Shown in pieces: positions 26,331-34,021 of a DNA stretch of 64,000 bases. The stretch lies in the NCBI GenBank assembly GCA_040877625.1, contig JBBDNK010000002.1:1-64000 (forward strand), read 5' to 3'. How positions within the stretch are numbered: position 1 is the first letter of the stretch; each line of letters opens with the position of its first letter. Both the position numbers and the translations under genes were made by a program. Below the pieces are notes generated by a model. That model made no database searches and had not been told where the DNA came from. It saw only the letters and a list, made by a program, of their open reading frames with translations. Source of the stretch: Methylonatrum sp040877625 (lineage in GTDB: Bacteria; Pseudomonadota; Gammaproteobacteria; Nitrococcales; Aquisalimonadaceae).

Positions 26331-27619
26331 TGGTCGTGCTGACTGGCTTCATCGCGCTTTTTCTCTTGCTCTTTTGCGGCCTGCCAATCGCTTTTGGGCT
26401 TGCCCTGGTCGGCTTTTTCGGTTTTGCGTTCTACAGTGGTTTCGGTGCCAGTCTGGCGATGGCGGGCCAAGTGTTATTCGATACCACGCTTTCCTACGAT
26501 CTCTCGGTGCTGCCACTGTTTATCTTGATGGGCGCATTCATTACCCAGTCGCGTATGTCGGATGAGTTGTACGCGGCTTCCAACGCATTCCTTGGTCATC
26601 GCCGCGGCGGCTTGGCAATGGCCACCGTCTCTGCCTGCGGTGGTTTCAGCGCCGTTTGCGGCTCGAGTCTCGCCACCGTCGCGACCATGAGCAAGGTGGC
26701 TTTGCCACAGATGAAACGCTATGGCTACGCTGATGGGTTCGCCGCCGCATCAGTGGCCGCTGGCGGTACGCTTGGCGTGTTGATACCGCCGAGCGTGATC
26801 CTGGTGCTGTACGGGATAATGACCCAGACCGATATCGGGGCGCTGTTCGCCGCAGGCCTGATTCCGGGGTTGCTGGGAATCGGGCTGTATTTCCTTGCCA
26901 TCCAGTGGGTGACCTACCGCAACCCCGCAGCGGGACCGCCTGGTGAGCGAATACAGTGGCGCGACCGCTGGCGCGCGCTGGGTGCGGTATGGGCCGTGCT
27001 CCTGCTGTTCGTGCTGGTGCTGGGCGGAATCTACGGCGGGGTTTTTACACCGACGGAGGCGGCAGGAATGGGCGCGGCCGGCGCCTTTCTGATCGCGTTG
27101 GCACGCGGCACTTTGACCTGGAAGACCTTCCTGGCCGCATTGGTCGAGACCGCGCGCACCTCGGCCATGATGTTCATGGTCCTGATCGGTGCCATGCTGT
27201 TCGCAAACTTCGTCAACATTGCCCGGTTTCCATTTTTGCTCGCGGATCTTGCCACCGGATTCGACCTGTCACCGCTGGTCATCATTCTGGTGATCATGAT
27301 GATTTACATCCTGCTCGGCTGCGTGCTTGAAAGTCTGTCGATGATGCTGCTGACGGTGCCAATCTTCTTTCCCTTGGTGGTTGGCTTGGGTTTCGATCCA
27401 GTGTGGTTCGGGATTTTTGTGGTGGTCGTGATCGAGATCGGGTTGATTTCGCCACCGCTGGGGCTTAACGCATTTATTATCAAAGGGATGGCGCCACATA
27501 TATCCTTGGGTAATATTTTCAGTGGGCTAATACCGTTCATCGGCGCCGATATAGTTCGCATCCTCTTATTGCTTTTCTTCCCCACCATAGCGTTGTTCCT
27601 GCCGCGCCTGTTTCATTGA
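26327..27619 (+). CDS. dctM: TRAP transporter large permease (DctM type)
   Basis: 430 residues, the family length. It is highly hydrophobic with about 12 helices. Conserved stretches include LPLFILMGAFITQSRMSDELY, GGFSAVCGSSLATVATMSKVALPQMKRYGY, GTLGVLIPPSVILVLYGIMT and GVFTPTEAAGMGA. It carries out Na+- or H+-coupled uptake with DctP and DctQ. The start overlaps dctQ. A GC-rich hairpin (27628-27654) follows without a T run. Confidence 0.93.
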   Translation: MMVVLTGFIALFLLLFCGLPIAFGLALVGFFGFAFYSGFGASLAMAGQVLFDTTLSYDLSVLPLFILMGAFITQSRMSDELYAASNAFLGHRRGGLAMATVSACGGFSAVCGSSLATVATMSKVALPQMKRYGYADGFAAASVAAGGTLGVLIPPSVILVLYGIMTQTDIGALFAAGLIPGLLGIGLYFLAIQWVTYRNPAAGPPGERIQWRDRWRALGAVWAVLLLFVLVLGGIYGGVFTPTEAAGMGAAGAFLIALARGTLTWKTFLAALVETARTSAMMFMVLIGAMLFANFVNIARFPFLLADLATGFDLSPLVIILVIMMIYILLGCVLESLSMMLLTVPIFFPLVVGLGFDPVWFGIFVVVVIEIGLISPPLGLNAFIIKGMAPHISLGNIFSGLIPFIGADIVRILLLLFFPTIALFLPRLFH

Positions 27620-27769
27620 TGACGTTGCGCCTTCGGTGTCCGGGACGGAAGGCGGCACTTGTCGAATGCGCCGGTAGGTGCCTTGACGTTAGATAGCGCA
27701 CATGTTTTTGCGTGATTGTTGTCGTGAGACTTGGCGGGGAGAGATTTCAGATTCACTATTGGTCGAGCG

Positions 27770-28351
27770 CTAGTCGTAGCGTTTGCGCACGTCGCTGACT
27801 AGGGCCCGTAGTGCCTCGTTGACATCCCGGCCCTCGCGCGCCGCCTTTTCCTTGGTTTCCACCCAGTTTTTCAGATCCTTGTATCCCTGCTGTGTGTGCT
27901 GGTTCCAGTCACTTTCCAGCGGCGTCGTTATCTCCAGGCGGAGACCGCTGGGGTCATGGAAGTAGATGCTCAGAATCATGCCCTTGTGGTCTACCGGACC
28001 GATGACGTCCACCCCGTTCTGAACAAGCCACGCCCGCCACCGCTCAACCTCGGCGGGAGATTCTGCCTGCAACGCGATGTGGTCGAACACATCGTAGGCG
28101 GGATGACTTGGTTTCGGCCGCGGCGGCAGGCCTGGCGACTCAAAGAAGGCGATCGTAGAGCCGTCCTTCATGCGAAAGAAAATGTGAAAGTAGGGGAAGT
28201 CGTCGCCGGTGGACGGCACCTTGTCATCGTAGATCGTACTCGCTAACTCCATGCCCATGATACGAGTGTAAAAATCAGCGGTTGCGGCGACATCGTGCGT
28301 CACCCAGGCGGCATGGTTCAGCATCATCGGAGTCAGTTTGTTGTTGGACAT
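27770..28351 (-). CDS. VOC-family protein, paralogue of the 21133 gene
   Basis: 193 residues from ATG 28351, which is 8 nt after AGGAG; the ATG at 28357 sits only 2 nt after it. Putative metal ligands are H13 (LNHAAW), H91 (FDHIAL) and E140 (RLEITT). Blocks shared with the first VOC protein include VPSTG, DGSTIAFF and VIGPVDH. A C-terminal tail of about 30 residues is specific to this copy. It is transcribed leftward with the fumarylacetoacetase gene upstream, so both may form one operon. Dioxygenase activity is inferred, not shown. Confidence 0.82.
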   Translation of the reverse strand: MSNNKLTPMMLNHAAWVTHDVAATADFYTRIMGMELASTIYDDKVPSTGDDFPYFHIFFRMKDGSTIAFFESPGLPPRPKPSHPAYDVFDHIALQAESPAEVERWRAWLVQNGVDVIGPVDHKGMILSIYFHDPSGLRLEITTPLESDWNQHTQQGYKDLKNWVETKEKAAREGRDVNEALRALVSDVRKRYD

Positions 28352-28511
28352 GTGCATATCTCCTGCTGGTTACGGCGAACTCCCCGGTCCGGCAATGATG
28401 CCGAGCGGGGGTCTTGTATAAAGCCAGATGCGAATTCACCCGCCTTGGTGTTTTTGTATATCGAAAAGCATTACGTATGTCCGCGAGTTTAGGGGATTGG
28501 TGATGCCGGTT

Positions 28512-28532
28512 CTGTCCCCCGTTTCGGGGACA
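28512..28532. repeat. REP-like inverted repeat, copy 4
   Basis: CTGTCCCC, loop CGTTTC, GGGGACA, then CTCG. It sits between the fumarylacetoacetase stop and the VOC start. Confidence 0.6.
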
Positions 28533-28554
28533 CTCGTGAACAGTCGCAGTACTG

Positions 28555-29868
28555 TCAGTCGGCCGGCAGCACCGTACCAACGCATTGACCGAAGCCAATG
28601 CGGACCTGACCGTCGCGCTCACAGTAAGCGCGCATGATGACCGTGTCGCCGTCCTCCAGGAATGTCCGTATCTCGCCGTTGGGCAGAGCAATGGGGGTCT
28701 GGCCGCCTCGGGAGAGTTCCAGCAAGCATGCGAGGGAATCTCGTTCCGGACCCGATAGGGTCCCGGTCCCCAACAGATCACCCGGACACAGGTTGCAGCC
28801 GTTGGAACTCTGGTGCGTGATCAATTGTGAAATAGTCCAGTAGGAATCGATAAAGCGGGAGACGGAGAGTTTGATCGGAGCAATATCATCGGACCGCATA
28901 CGAGCGGTCTGCAGCAAAACTTCCACGTGGATGTCGATTGCTCCACGCTCGCGTGTATCGCTTCCTAGTAGATGAGGCAAGGGCTGGGGATCAGTTGGAT
29001 CACGTGTCCAGGGAGAGCGGAACGGAGCGAGGGCCTCCAGTGTCACAATCCAGGGCGATACGGTTGTCGTGAAACTCTTCGCCAGAAACGGCCCTAGCGG
29101 TTGGTATTCCCAGGCCTGAATATCGCGTGCGGACCAGTCATTCAAGATGGAGACGCCGAACACATGCTCTTCTGCCGAGTCCATGTCGACAGGCTGGCCG
29201 GTTGCGTTACCCCGGCCTACAAAGATTCCCAGTTCCGCTTCATAGTCCAGTCGCCGGCTGGGCCGGTATTCAGGCGCTGGTGTATCCGGACTTTTGAGCT
29301 GGCCGGACGGTCGGCGGAACGTTTTGCCGGATACAAAAATGGACGAAGAGCGTCCATGATATCCCACCGGCAACCATTTGAAATTGGGTAGAACTGGGTT
29401 GTCGGGCCGGAATAACGCACCGACATTGGTGGCATGATGCAGTGACGAATAGAAATCGGAAAAATCGCCAATGGTTGCGGGCAGGGCATATTCCGCTTCC
29501 GTCTGCGGCACCAGGCATGCCCGCATGTCCTCCTGGCGTGCCGCACCTTGCCGGAGTAGTGCCGATAAGGTCTGGCGCAGAGCGATCCGGTAGGCGGGAC
29601 CCAGGCTCATGAACGTGTTGAGAGTGGAGGTTGCCGCCGCCTCGGCCGCAATTCTGGCGTCCCCGGAGAACAACCCGGTATCGACGGCTGCGCCGAGATC
29701 GACAATTTCATCACCGATAGCGACACCACCACGGAATGACTCTTGACTCTTATGCCGCCGAAAGACGCCAAAAGGAAGGTTTTGCAGGGGGAAGTCGCAG
29801 CTGTTCACATTGGCAGACAATATCCAGCTTTTCTGCCCCGCATCATGCGTCTCATCGAGTGATTTCAT
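28555..29868 (-). CDS. fahA: Fumarylacetoacetase
   Basis: 437 residues, the full eukaryote-like length. It has the N-terminal domain with DFPLQNLPFGVFRR, then the catalytic domain: DFYSSLHHATNVG (metal Asp and catalytic His), YHGRSSSIFVSG, LDYEAELGIFVG (two metal Glu) and ILNDWSARDIQAWEYQPLGPFLAKSF (metal Asp). It hydrolyses fumarylacetoacetate to fumarate and acetoacetate, the last step of homogentisate breakdown. No homogentisate dioxygenase or maleylacetoacetate isomerase was recognised in the window. The VOC protein next to it could feed it, or it may serve a related acylpyruvate. Confidence 0.93.
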   Translation of the reverse strand: MKSLDETHDAGQKSWILSANVNSCDFPLQNLPFGVFRRHKSQESFRGGVAIGDEIVDLGAAVDTGLFSGDARIAAEAAATSTLNTFMSLGPAYRIALRQTLSALLRQGAARQEDMRACLVPQTEAEYALPATIGDFSDFYSSLHHATNVGALFRPDNPVLPNFKWLPVGYHGRSSSIFVSGKTFRRPSGQLKSPDTPAPEYRPSRRLDYEAELGIFVGRGNATGQPVDMDSAEEHVFGVSILNDWSARDIQAWEYQPLGPFLAKSFTTTVSPWIVTLEALAPFRSPWTRDPTDPQPLPHLLGSDTRERGAIDIHVEVLLQTARMRSDDIAPIKLSVSRFIDSYWTISQLITHQSSNGCNLCPGDLLGTGTLSGPERDSLACLLELSRGGQTPIALPNGEIRTFLEDGDTVIMRAYCERDGQVRIGFGQCVGTVLPAD

Positions 29869-30429
29869 TAACTGACCCCGATTAATCGAATGTAGTACAT
29901 GGAGGCAGAATTCCTGCCAAGTTCCTGGATTCTTGCAAATTCAACGATTTTAGCTGCGATGTTCCTGTTATCGCTGCGTGCAGATTCCCTGTAGTGAGGC
30001 ACAGTTCCAAGCCTTGGCTATTGCGAGCGCGGAAGCTAGCCCCTGCAAGGTCCAATACTAAGTTGCGCTTATTGTTCTGTCTGTCCCCGGTCTTGGGGAC
30101 GTGGGCAATCCTCAGAGATACAGGGCGGTTCCGATGTGGAATGTTTGGAGTTACCCCGCCTCACAAGTTTCCGAATCACCCTAAGCTATCCGCGCTTTCC
30201 ACAACGAATGTCTAATGTCGCGCAAGGTGGCTCGGGCCTATACTTGAACAGAGAACCCATGGAAGCCGGTTGTCTGCAATGAGGCTTGGAAATGGCCGAC
30301 CGGGTTGTCCCCGTGCCCGACCCAATGCGCACGGAACGCCTCCGCCGGGCGATTGAATGATGCTTCCGGCGCCGATTTGTCGACAATAACGATTCATGTA
30401 ACCGCGCGCAGTGTCATCGGGAGGAATGA
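29869..30429. other. Intergenic region near the right island end
   Basis: No recognised gene. It contains REP-like copy 5 at 30081 and the upstream region of the leftward fumarylacetoacetase gene. Confidence 0.4.
30081..30100. repeat. REP-like inverted repeat, copy 5
   Basis: CTGTCCCC, loop GGTCTT, GGGGAC, then GTGG. The right arm is one step shorter than in copies 2 and 3. Confidence 0.55.
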
Positions 30430-30621
30430 ATGTCCGGGAAAGGTGCGCCCAACCGTGAGAACACGCGCCCCGGGGGCAAACCCCGCTGGACCGGCCTGCT
30501 GGTTACACTGGCCATCATGGAGCACATGAACGCGGTCCACACCGACTACAAGGACCGGGTCGTCTTCCTGGTGGCGGATATGGGCGAACTGAGCGACCGC
30601 CGTCCGCAGAAGCGCCCTTAG
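30430..30621 (+). CDS. Small hypothetical protein near the right att site
   Basis: 63 residues, ATG 30430 with GGAGG 5 nt before it. The composition is basic at both ends with a short hydrophobic centre (TGLLVTLAIMEHM). I recognise no family and no helix-turn-helix typical of excisionases. It lies 130 bp before the right att repeat and may be a leftover fragment. Confidence 0.35.
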   Translation: MSGKGAPNRENTRPGGKPRWTGLLVTLAIMEHMNAVHTDYKDRVVFLVADMGELSDRRPQKRP

Positions 30622-30751
30622 CGCTCTCCGTGCGCTGAGAAACTTGCCGTCGAGTTCTGTCGCGGCAGGTCAGTAGTGACTGATATGACTCAGAACAAGT
30701 TATAAAAACTCTAGTAAAACAATATGGTAAGTTCTTCTGTTGGCCAGATTA

Positions 30752-30793
30752 ACATGGTGGGGGTCGTTGGTTCGAGTCCAATCGCGCCTACCA
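30752..30793 (+). repeat. Right attachment-site repeat (tRNA-Val 3' fragment)
   Basis: An exact 42-base copy of tRNA-Val positions 36-77, from the anticodon loop to CCA, without the 5' half. It cannot form a tRNA. It is followed by the original chromosomal flank with a terminator and the thrS region. Confidence 0.88.
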
Positions 30794-30820
30794 AATTTGG
30801 TAGTAAAGTCAGCAAGTCGA

Positions 30821-30847
30821 AAGCCCCTCCAGGTGAGGGGCTTTTTT
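30821..30847 (+). terminator. Intrinsic terminator, the displaced tRNA-Val terminator
   Basis: AAGCCCCTC (30821-30829) pairs with GAGGGGCTT (30835-30843) and runs into six T. It is a textbook intrinsic terminator 27 bp past the tRNA fragment, so it probably ended the tRNA transcript before the island arrived. Confidence 0.85.
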
Positions 30848-30880
30848 CGTTTGCGGCATGATGTTCCGGTTGATCGGCGC

Positions 30881-31099
30881 TCAGTTGACGACCACCACCG
30901 GGCAGGCTGCCCAATGCAGCACCCGCTGGGAAACGCTGCCCAGCAGCGCCTCCTTGAACCGGCCCATGCCGCGGCGGCCGATGACGATCATCGGGCTGTC
31001 TTGCCCCTTGGCGTAGTCAATGATCGCCTCGGAGGGGTCTCCAGTCAGTTTCGCCGCCGTGTGCCGCCAACGGTCATTGGCCGGGGTTGCAGAGACGTC
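30881..31099 (-). pseudogene. Universal stress protein (UspA) C-terminal remnant
   Basis: The reverse strand encodes 72 residues ending with the UspA ATP-binding tail: KLTGDPSEAIIDYAK, then IVIGRRGMGRFKEALLGSVS (G-2X-G-9X-G-S), then VLHWAACPVVVVN and stop. An in-frame stop lies just upstream at 31100-31102 and no start codon or N-terminal half is present. It is outside the island by position and may have been cut by an earlier rearrangement. Confidence 0.75.
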
Positions 31100-31177
31100 T
31101 CAGGCCTGTACAATCGGCGGTCGCCTTGCGTATCCGTTACCGCGACGGAAATCAGCGAATCAAACTCATTCTTACGG

Positions 31178-31204
31178 CCTGCCGCCGCGCGCCGCGACGG
31201 CAGG
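31178..31204 (+). other. Hairpin in the thrS leader
   Basis: CCTGCCG (31178-31184) pairs with CGGCAGG (31198-31204), followed by TCTCTT. It lies 51 bp before thrS. It may affect thrS expression, since ThrRS leaders are often regulated, but no anticodon-like fold was proven. Confidence 0.4.
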
Positions 31205-31255
31205 TCTCTTATGCAAGTGGCCTCTCGTATGGGTCACCACTGTAGGAGAACATCC

Positions 31256-33181
31256 ATGCCCGTTATTACCCTGCCCGACGGCAGTCAGCGCAAGTACGAT
31301 GCCCCTGTTTCCATCATGCAGGTCGCGCAGGACATCGGCCCCGGTCTCGCCAGGGCGACGCTGGCCGGGCGCGTCAATGGCCGGCTGCACGACGCGGTCG
31401 ATCAGATCGAAGAAGACGCCGAACTGCAGATCATTACCCCCCGGGATCCCGAGGGCGTGGAAATTATCCGTCACTCTTGCGCGCATCTGCTGGGCCAGGC
31501 AGTAAAGCAACTCTACCCGGACGCCCGGATGGCCATCGGCCCGGTGATCGAGGATGGCTTCTACTACGATATCCGGCATGACGAAGGCTTCACGCCCGAG
31601 GACATGAAGAAGATCGAAGAGCGTATGGCGGAGCTGATCGATCAGGAATATGACGTCATCAAGAAAGTGACGCCGCGGGACGAAGTGCTGACAATTTTCC
31701 GTGAGCGTGGCGAGGACTACAAGGTCCGGCTGGTGGATGATATGCCGGATGTCCAGAGCATGGGTCTCTATCACCACCAGGAATACGTGGACATGTGCGT
31801 CGGCCCCCACGTGCCCAATACGCGTTTCCTGAAGGCCTTCAAGCTCACCAAGCTTGCCGGCGCCTACTGGCGCGGTGATGCCGACAACGAAATGCTGCAG
31901 CGGATCTACGGCACCGCCTGGTCCGACCGCAAGGAACTCAAGGCCTACCTCAAGCGGCTCGAGGAGGCGCAAAAGCGCGACCATCGGCGGATCGCCAAGG
32001 TACAGGATCTGTTCCACGTCCAGGAAGAATCTCCTGGCATGGTGTTCTGGCACGACAAGGGCTGGCGTATCTACCTGGAGCTGCAGAATTACATCCGCAG
32101 CCTGCTTCAGGAGCATGATTACCAGGAAGTGCACACACCGCAGCTGGTGGATCGCACGCTTTGGGAGAAATCAGGCCACTGGGAGAAATTCGGCGACGAC
32201 ATGTTCTACACGGAATCCGAGAATCGGACCTATGCCGTCAAGCCGATGAACTGCCCCTGCCATGTGCAGATTTTCAATCAGGGGCTGCGCAGCTATCGCG
32301 ACCTGCCGTTGCGGATGGCGGAATTCGGTTCCTGTCATCGCAATGAACCGTCCGGCACGCTGCATGGCTTGATGCGGGTGCGGCATTTTGTTCAGGATGA
32401 TGCGCATATCTTCTGTACCGAAGATCAGATCCAGGGCGAAGTATCTGACTTCATCGACCTGCTTTATCGGGCCTACCGGGAACTGGGGTTCGACGAGGTT
32501 CTGGTTGCGCTGTCTACCCGCCCGCAGAAACGCGTCGGTTCGGATGAGGTCTGGGACAAGGCTGAAGCGGCACTGGATACGGCGTTGCGGAACAAGGATC
32601 TGGATTTTCGGCTGCAACCCGGAGAGGGTGCCTTCTATGGGCCGAAGATCGAGTTCTCACTCAAGGACTGCCTGGGGCGGGTCTGGCAGTGTGGCACCAT
32701 CCAGGTGGATTTCGCGTTGCCGGGCAGGCTTGGCGCCGAATATGTGGCGGAAGACGGCTCCCGACGCGAGCCGGTCATGCTGCACCGGGCCATACTGGGG
32801 TCCTTTGAGCGTTTTATAGGTATACTCATTGAGGAGCACGCTGGTGCACTGCCGGTGTGGCTCGCGCCCGAGCAGGCTGTGGTGCTGAATATTACTGATC
32901 GGCAGGCCGAATTTGCACAGGAAGTGGAAAAAACCCTGCGAAATAGTGGTTTCCGTGTGTCTGCCGACTTGAGAAATGAGAAGATCGGCTATAAAATCCG
33001 CGAGCACACAATCCAGAAGGTTCCCTATATGCTGGTTATCGGGGACCGGGAGCTGGAATCTCGATCCGTTGCTGTACGCACCCGATCTGGAGAAGATCTG
33101 GGTTCCATGGCCGTTTCCGAGTTTGTGGAATGGTTGCATGGGCAGGTTGCGCAGCGTGGACAACGTAGTTCGGAGGGTTAG
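31256..33181 (+). CDS. thrS: Threonine--tRNA ligase
   Basis: 641 residues from ATG 31256 after TAGGAGA; a long in-frame extension upstream crosses the att site and is not coding. It charges tRNA-Thr. The TGS domain is at about 1-60, the editing/SAD domain near 70-225, the class II core from about 240 and the anticodon domain from about 535. The catalytic zinc ligands C333 (MNCPCH), H384 (QDDAHIF) and H510 (MLHRAILGS) are all present. It heads the thrS-infC-rpmI-rplT-pheST block. Confidence 0.98.
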   Translation: MPVITLPDGSQRKYDAPVSIMQVAQDIGPGLARATLAGRVNGRLHDAVDQIEEDAELQIITPRDPEGVEIIRHSCAHLLGQAVKQLYPDARMAIGPVIEDGFYYDIRHDEGFTPEDMKKIEERMAELIDQEYDVIKKVTPRDEVLTIFRERGEDYKVRLVDDMPDVQSMGLYHHQEYVDMCVGPHVPNTRFLKAFKLTKLAGAYWRGDADNEMLQRIYGTAWSDRKELKAYLKRLEEAQKRDHRRIAKVQDLFHVQEESPGMVFWHDKGWRIYLELQNYIRSLLQEHDYQEVHTPQLVDRTLWEKSGHWEKFGDDMFYTESENRTYAVKPMNCPCHVQIFNQGLRSYRDLPLRMAEFGSCHRNEPSGTLHGLMRVRHFVQDDAHIFCTEDQIQGEVSDFIDLLYRAYRELGFDEVLVALSTRPQKRVGSDEVWDKAEAALDTALRNKDLDFRLQPGEGAFYGPKIEFSLKDCLGRVWQCGTIQVDFALPGRLGAEYVAEDGSRREPVMLHRAILGSFERFIGILIEEHAGALPVWLAPEQAVVLNITDRQAEFAQEVEKTLRNSGFRVSADLRNEKIGYKIREHTIQKVPYMLVIGDRELESRSVAVRTRSGEDLGSMAVSEFVEWLHGQVAQRGQRSSEG

Positions 33182-33184
33182 AGC

Positions 33185-33727
33185 ATCGCCTTGAAAAGCA
33201 GAAAGAAAGCTGGTTCCGATGATAAACGTATCAATGATCGGATTCAGACTGAGCAGATCCGGCTGATTGCTGAAGACGGAGAGCAACTCGGCGTCATGTC
33301 CCTCAAGGACGCGCTGGCGCGAGCCGAGGAAGTCGGTCTTGATCTTGTCGAGATGGTGCCGCATCCGGAAACAGCGGTTTGCCGGATCATGGATTACGGC
33401 AAGCACAAGTTCGAAACCAGCAAGAAGCTGCAGGCTGCCAAGAAGAAGCAAAAGCAGGTACAGGTCAAGGAAATCAAATTCCGGCCGGGTACCGAGTCAG
33501 GAGACTACCAGGTCAAGCTGCGTAATCTCCGCCGCTTTCTCGAAGACGGCGATCGCGGCAAGGTCACGCTTCGGTTCAGGGGGCGCGAAATGGCGCATCA
33601 GGAACTCGGCCTGCATTTGCTGCAGCGTGTCGAGGCCGACCTTCAGGACCTTGCCGTGGTGGAACAGCACCCTCGGATGGAGGGACGCACCATGGTGATG
33701 ATGCTGGCGCCGAAGAAGAAAAGCTGA
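33185..33727 (+). CDS. infC: Translation initiation factor IF-3, ATC start codon
   Basis: 180 residues when started at ATC 33185, exactly the usual IF-3 length. GGAGGG at 33172-33177 lies 7 nt upstream; the TTG at 33191 would be 13 nt away. IF-3 rejects non-AUG starts, and infC is known for an AUU-type start that gives autoregulation; here the same role would fall to AUC. The N-domain contains RINDRIQTEQIRLI, the linker is KKLQAAKKKQKQVQVKEIKFRPG, and the C-domain contains RFRGREMAH. The start lies three bases past the thrS stop. Confidence 0.93.
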   Translation: MALKSRKKAGSDDKRINDRIQTEQIRLIAEDGEQLGVMSLKDALARAEEVGLDLVEMVPHPETAVCRIMDYGKHKFETSKKLQAAKKKQKQVQVKEIKFRPGTESGDYQVKLRNLRRFLEDGDRGKVTLRFRGREMAHQELGLHLLQRVEADLQDLAVVEQHPRMEGRTMVMMLAPKKKS

Positions 33728-33752
33728 CCTGCGTCACCGACCATAATCGTGA

Positions 33753-33784
33753 CGGCCAGCCCGGCGGCTGGCCGACTGTTTTTT
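33753..33784 (+). terminator. Terminator-like hairpin between infC and rpmI
   Basis: CGGCCAGC (33753-33760) pairs with GCTGGCCG (33767-33774), followed by GACT and six T (33779-33784). It ends 15 nt before the rpmI start. It could be a read-through terminator or part of the L20-controlled leader of rpmI-rplT. Confidence 0.6.
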
Positions 33785-33799
33785 GACGGGAGATTGGCA

Positions 33800-33997
33800 A
33801 TGCCGAAGATCAAGACCAACCGGGGAGCCGCAAAGCGCTTCTCGAAGACCGGATCGGGACGGTTCAAGCGTGGGCAGGCGTTTGCCAACCACATCCTGAC
33901 CAAGAAGTCCCAGAAGCGGAAACGCAACCTGCGTGGTACCACGCTGGTCGATGAGCGGGACACCCTGAGCGTGCGGCGCCTGCTGCCCTACGCCTGA
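33800..33997 (+). CDS. rpmI: 50S ribosomal protein L35
   Basis: 65 residues from ATG 33800 after GGGAGA; an in-frame ORF start 51 bp earlier lies in the leader hairpin. The sequence MPKIKTNRGAAKRFSKTGSG and the basic KKSQKRKRNLRG are diagnostic. It lies between infC and rplT as in other Proteobacteria. Confidence 0.98.
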   Translation: MPKIKTNRGAAKRFSKTGSGRFKRGQAFANHILTKKSQKRKRNLRGTTLVDERDTLSVRRLLPYA

Positions 33998-34021
33998 TCG
34001 AGAAACGGGAGTAATTGAGAC

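Larger units (their letters stand above)
78..30793 (+). mobile_element. 30.7-kb catabolic genomic island inserted at tRNA-Val
   Basis: The segment lies between an intact tRNA-Val and a 42-bp copy of the tRNA 3' end. Repeat starts are 30,716 bp apart. Inside are three transcriptional regulators, CoA-dependent and oxygenase-type catabolic enzymes, one ABC importer, one TRAP transporter and one MFS exporter. Outside on the right begins the housekeeping thrS block. No integrase, transposase, conjugation or replication gene was recognised inside, so the element appears non-autonomous or its integrase has been lost. Gene remnants sit near its left edge (an aldo/keto reductase tail), and the right edge is AT-rich (30690-30750), as att regions often are. 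Confidence 0.8.

Noticed and set aside
30740..31255. In-frame extension of thrS by 172 codons upstream
   Set aside because: It runs through the att repeat and the terminator, lacks family similarity, and a good start with ribosome site exists at 31256.
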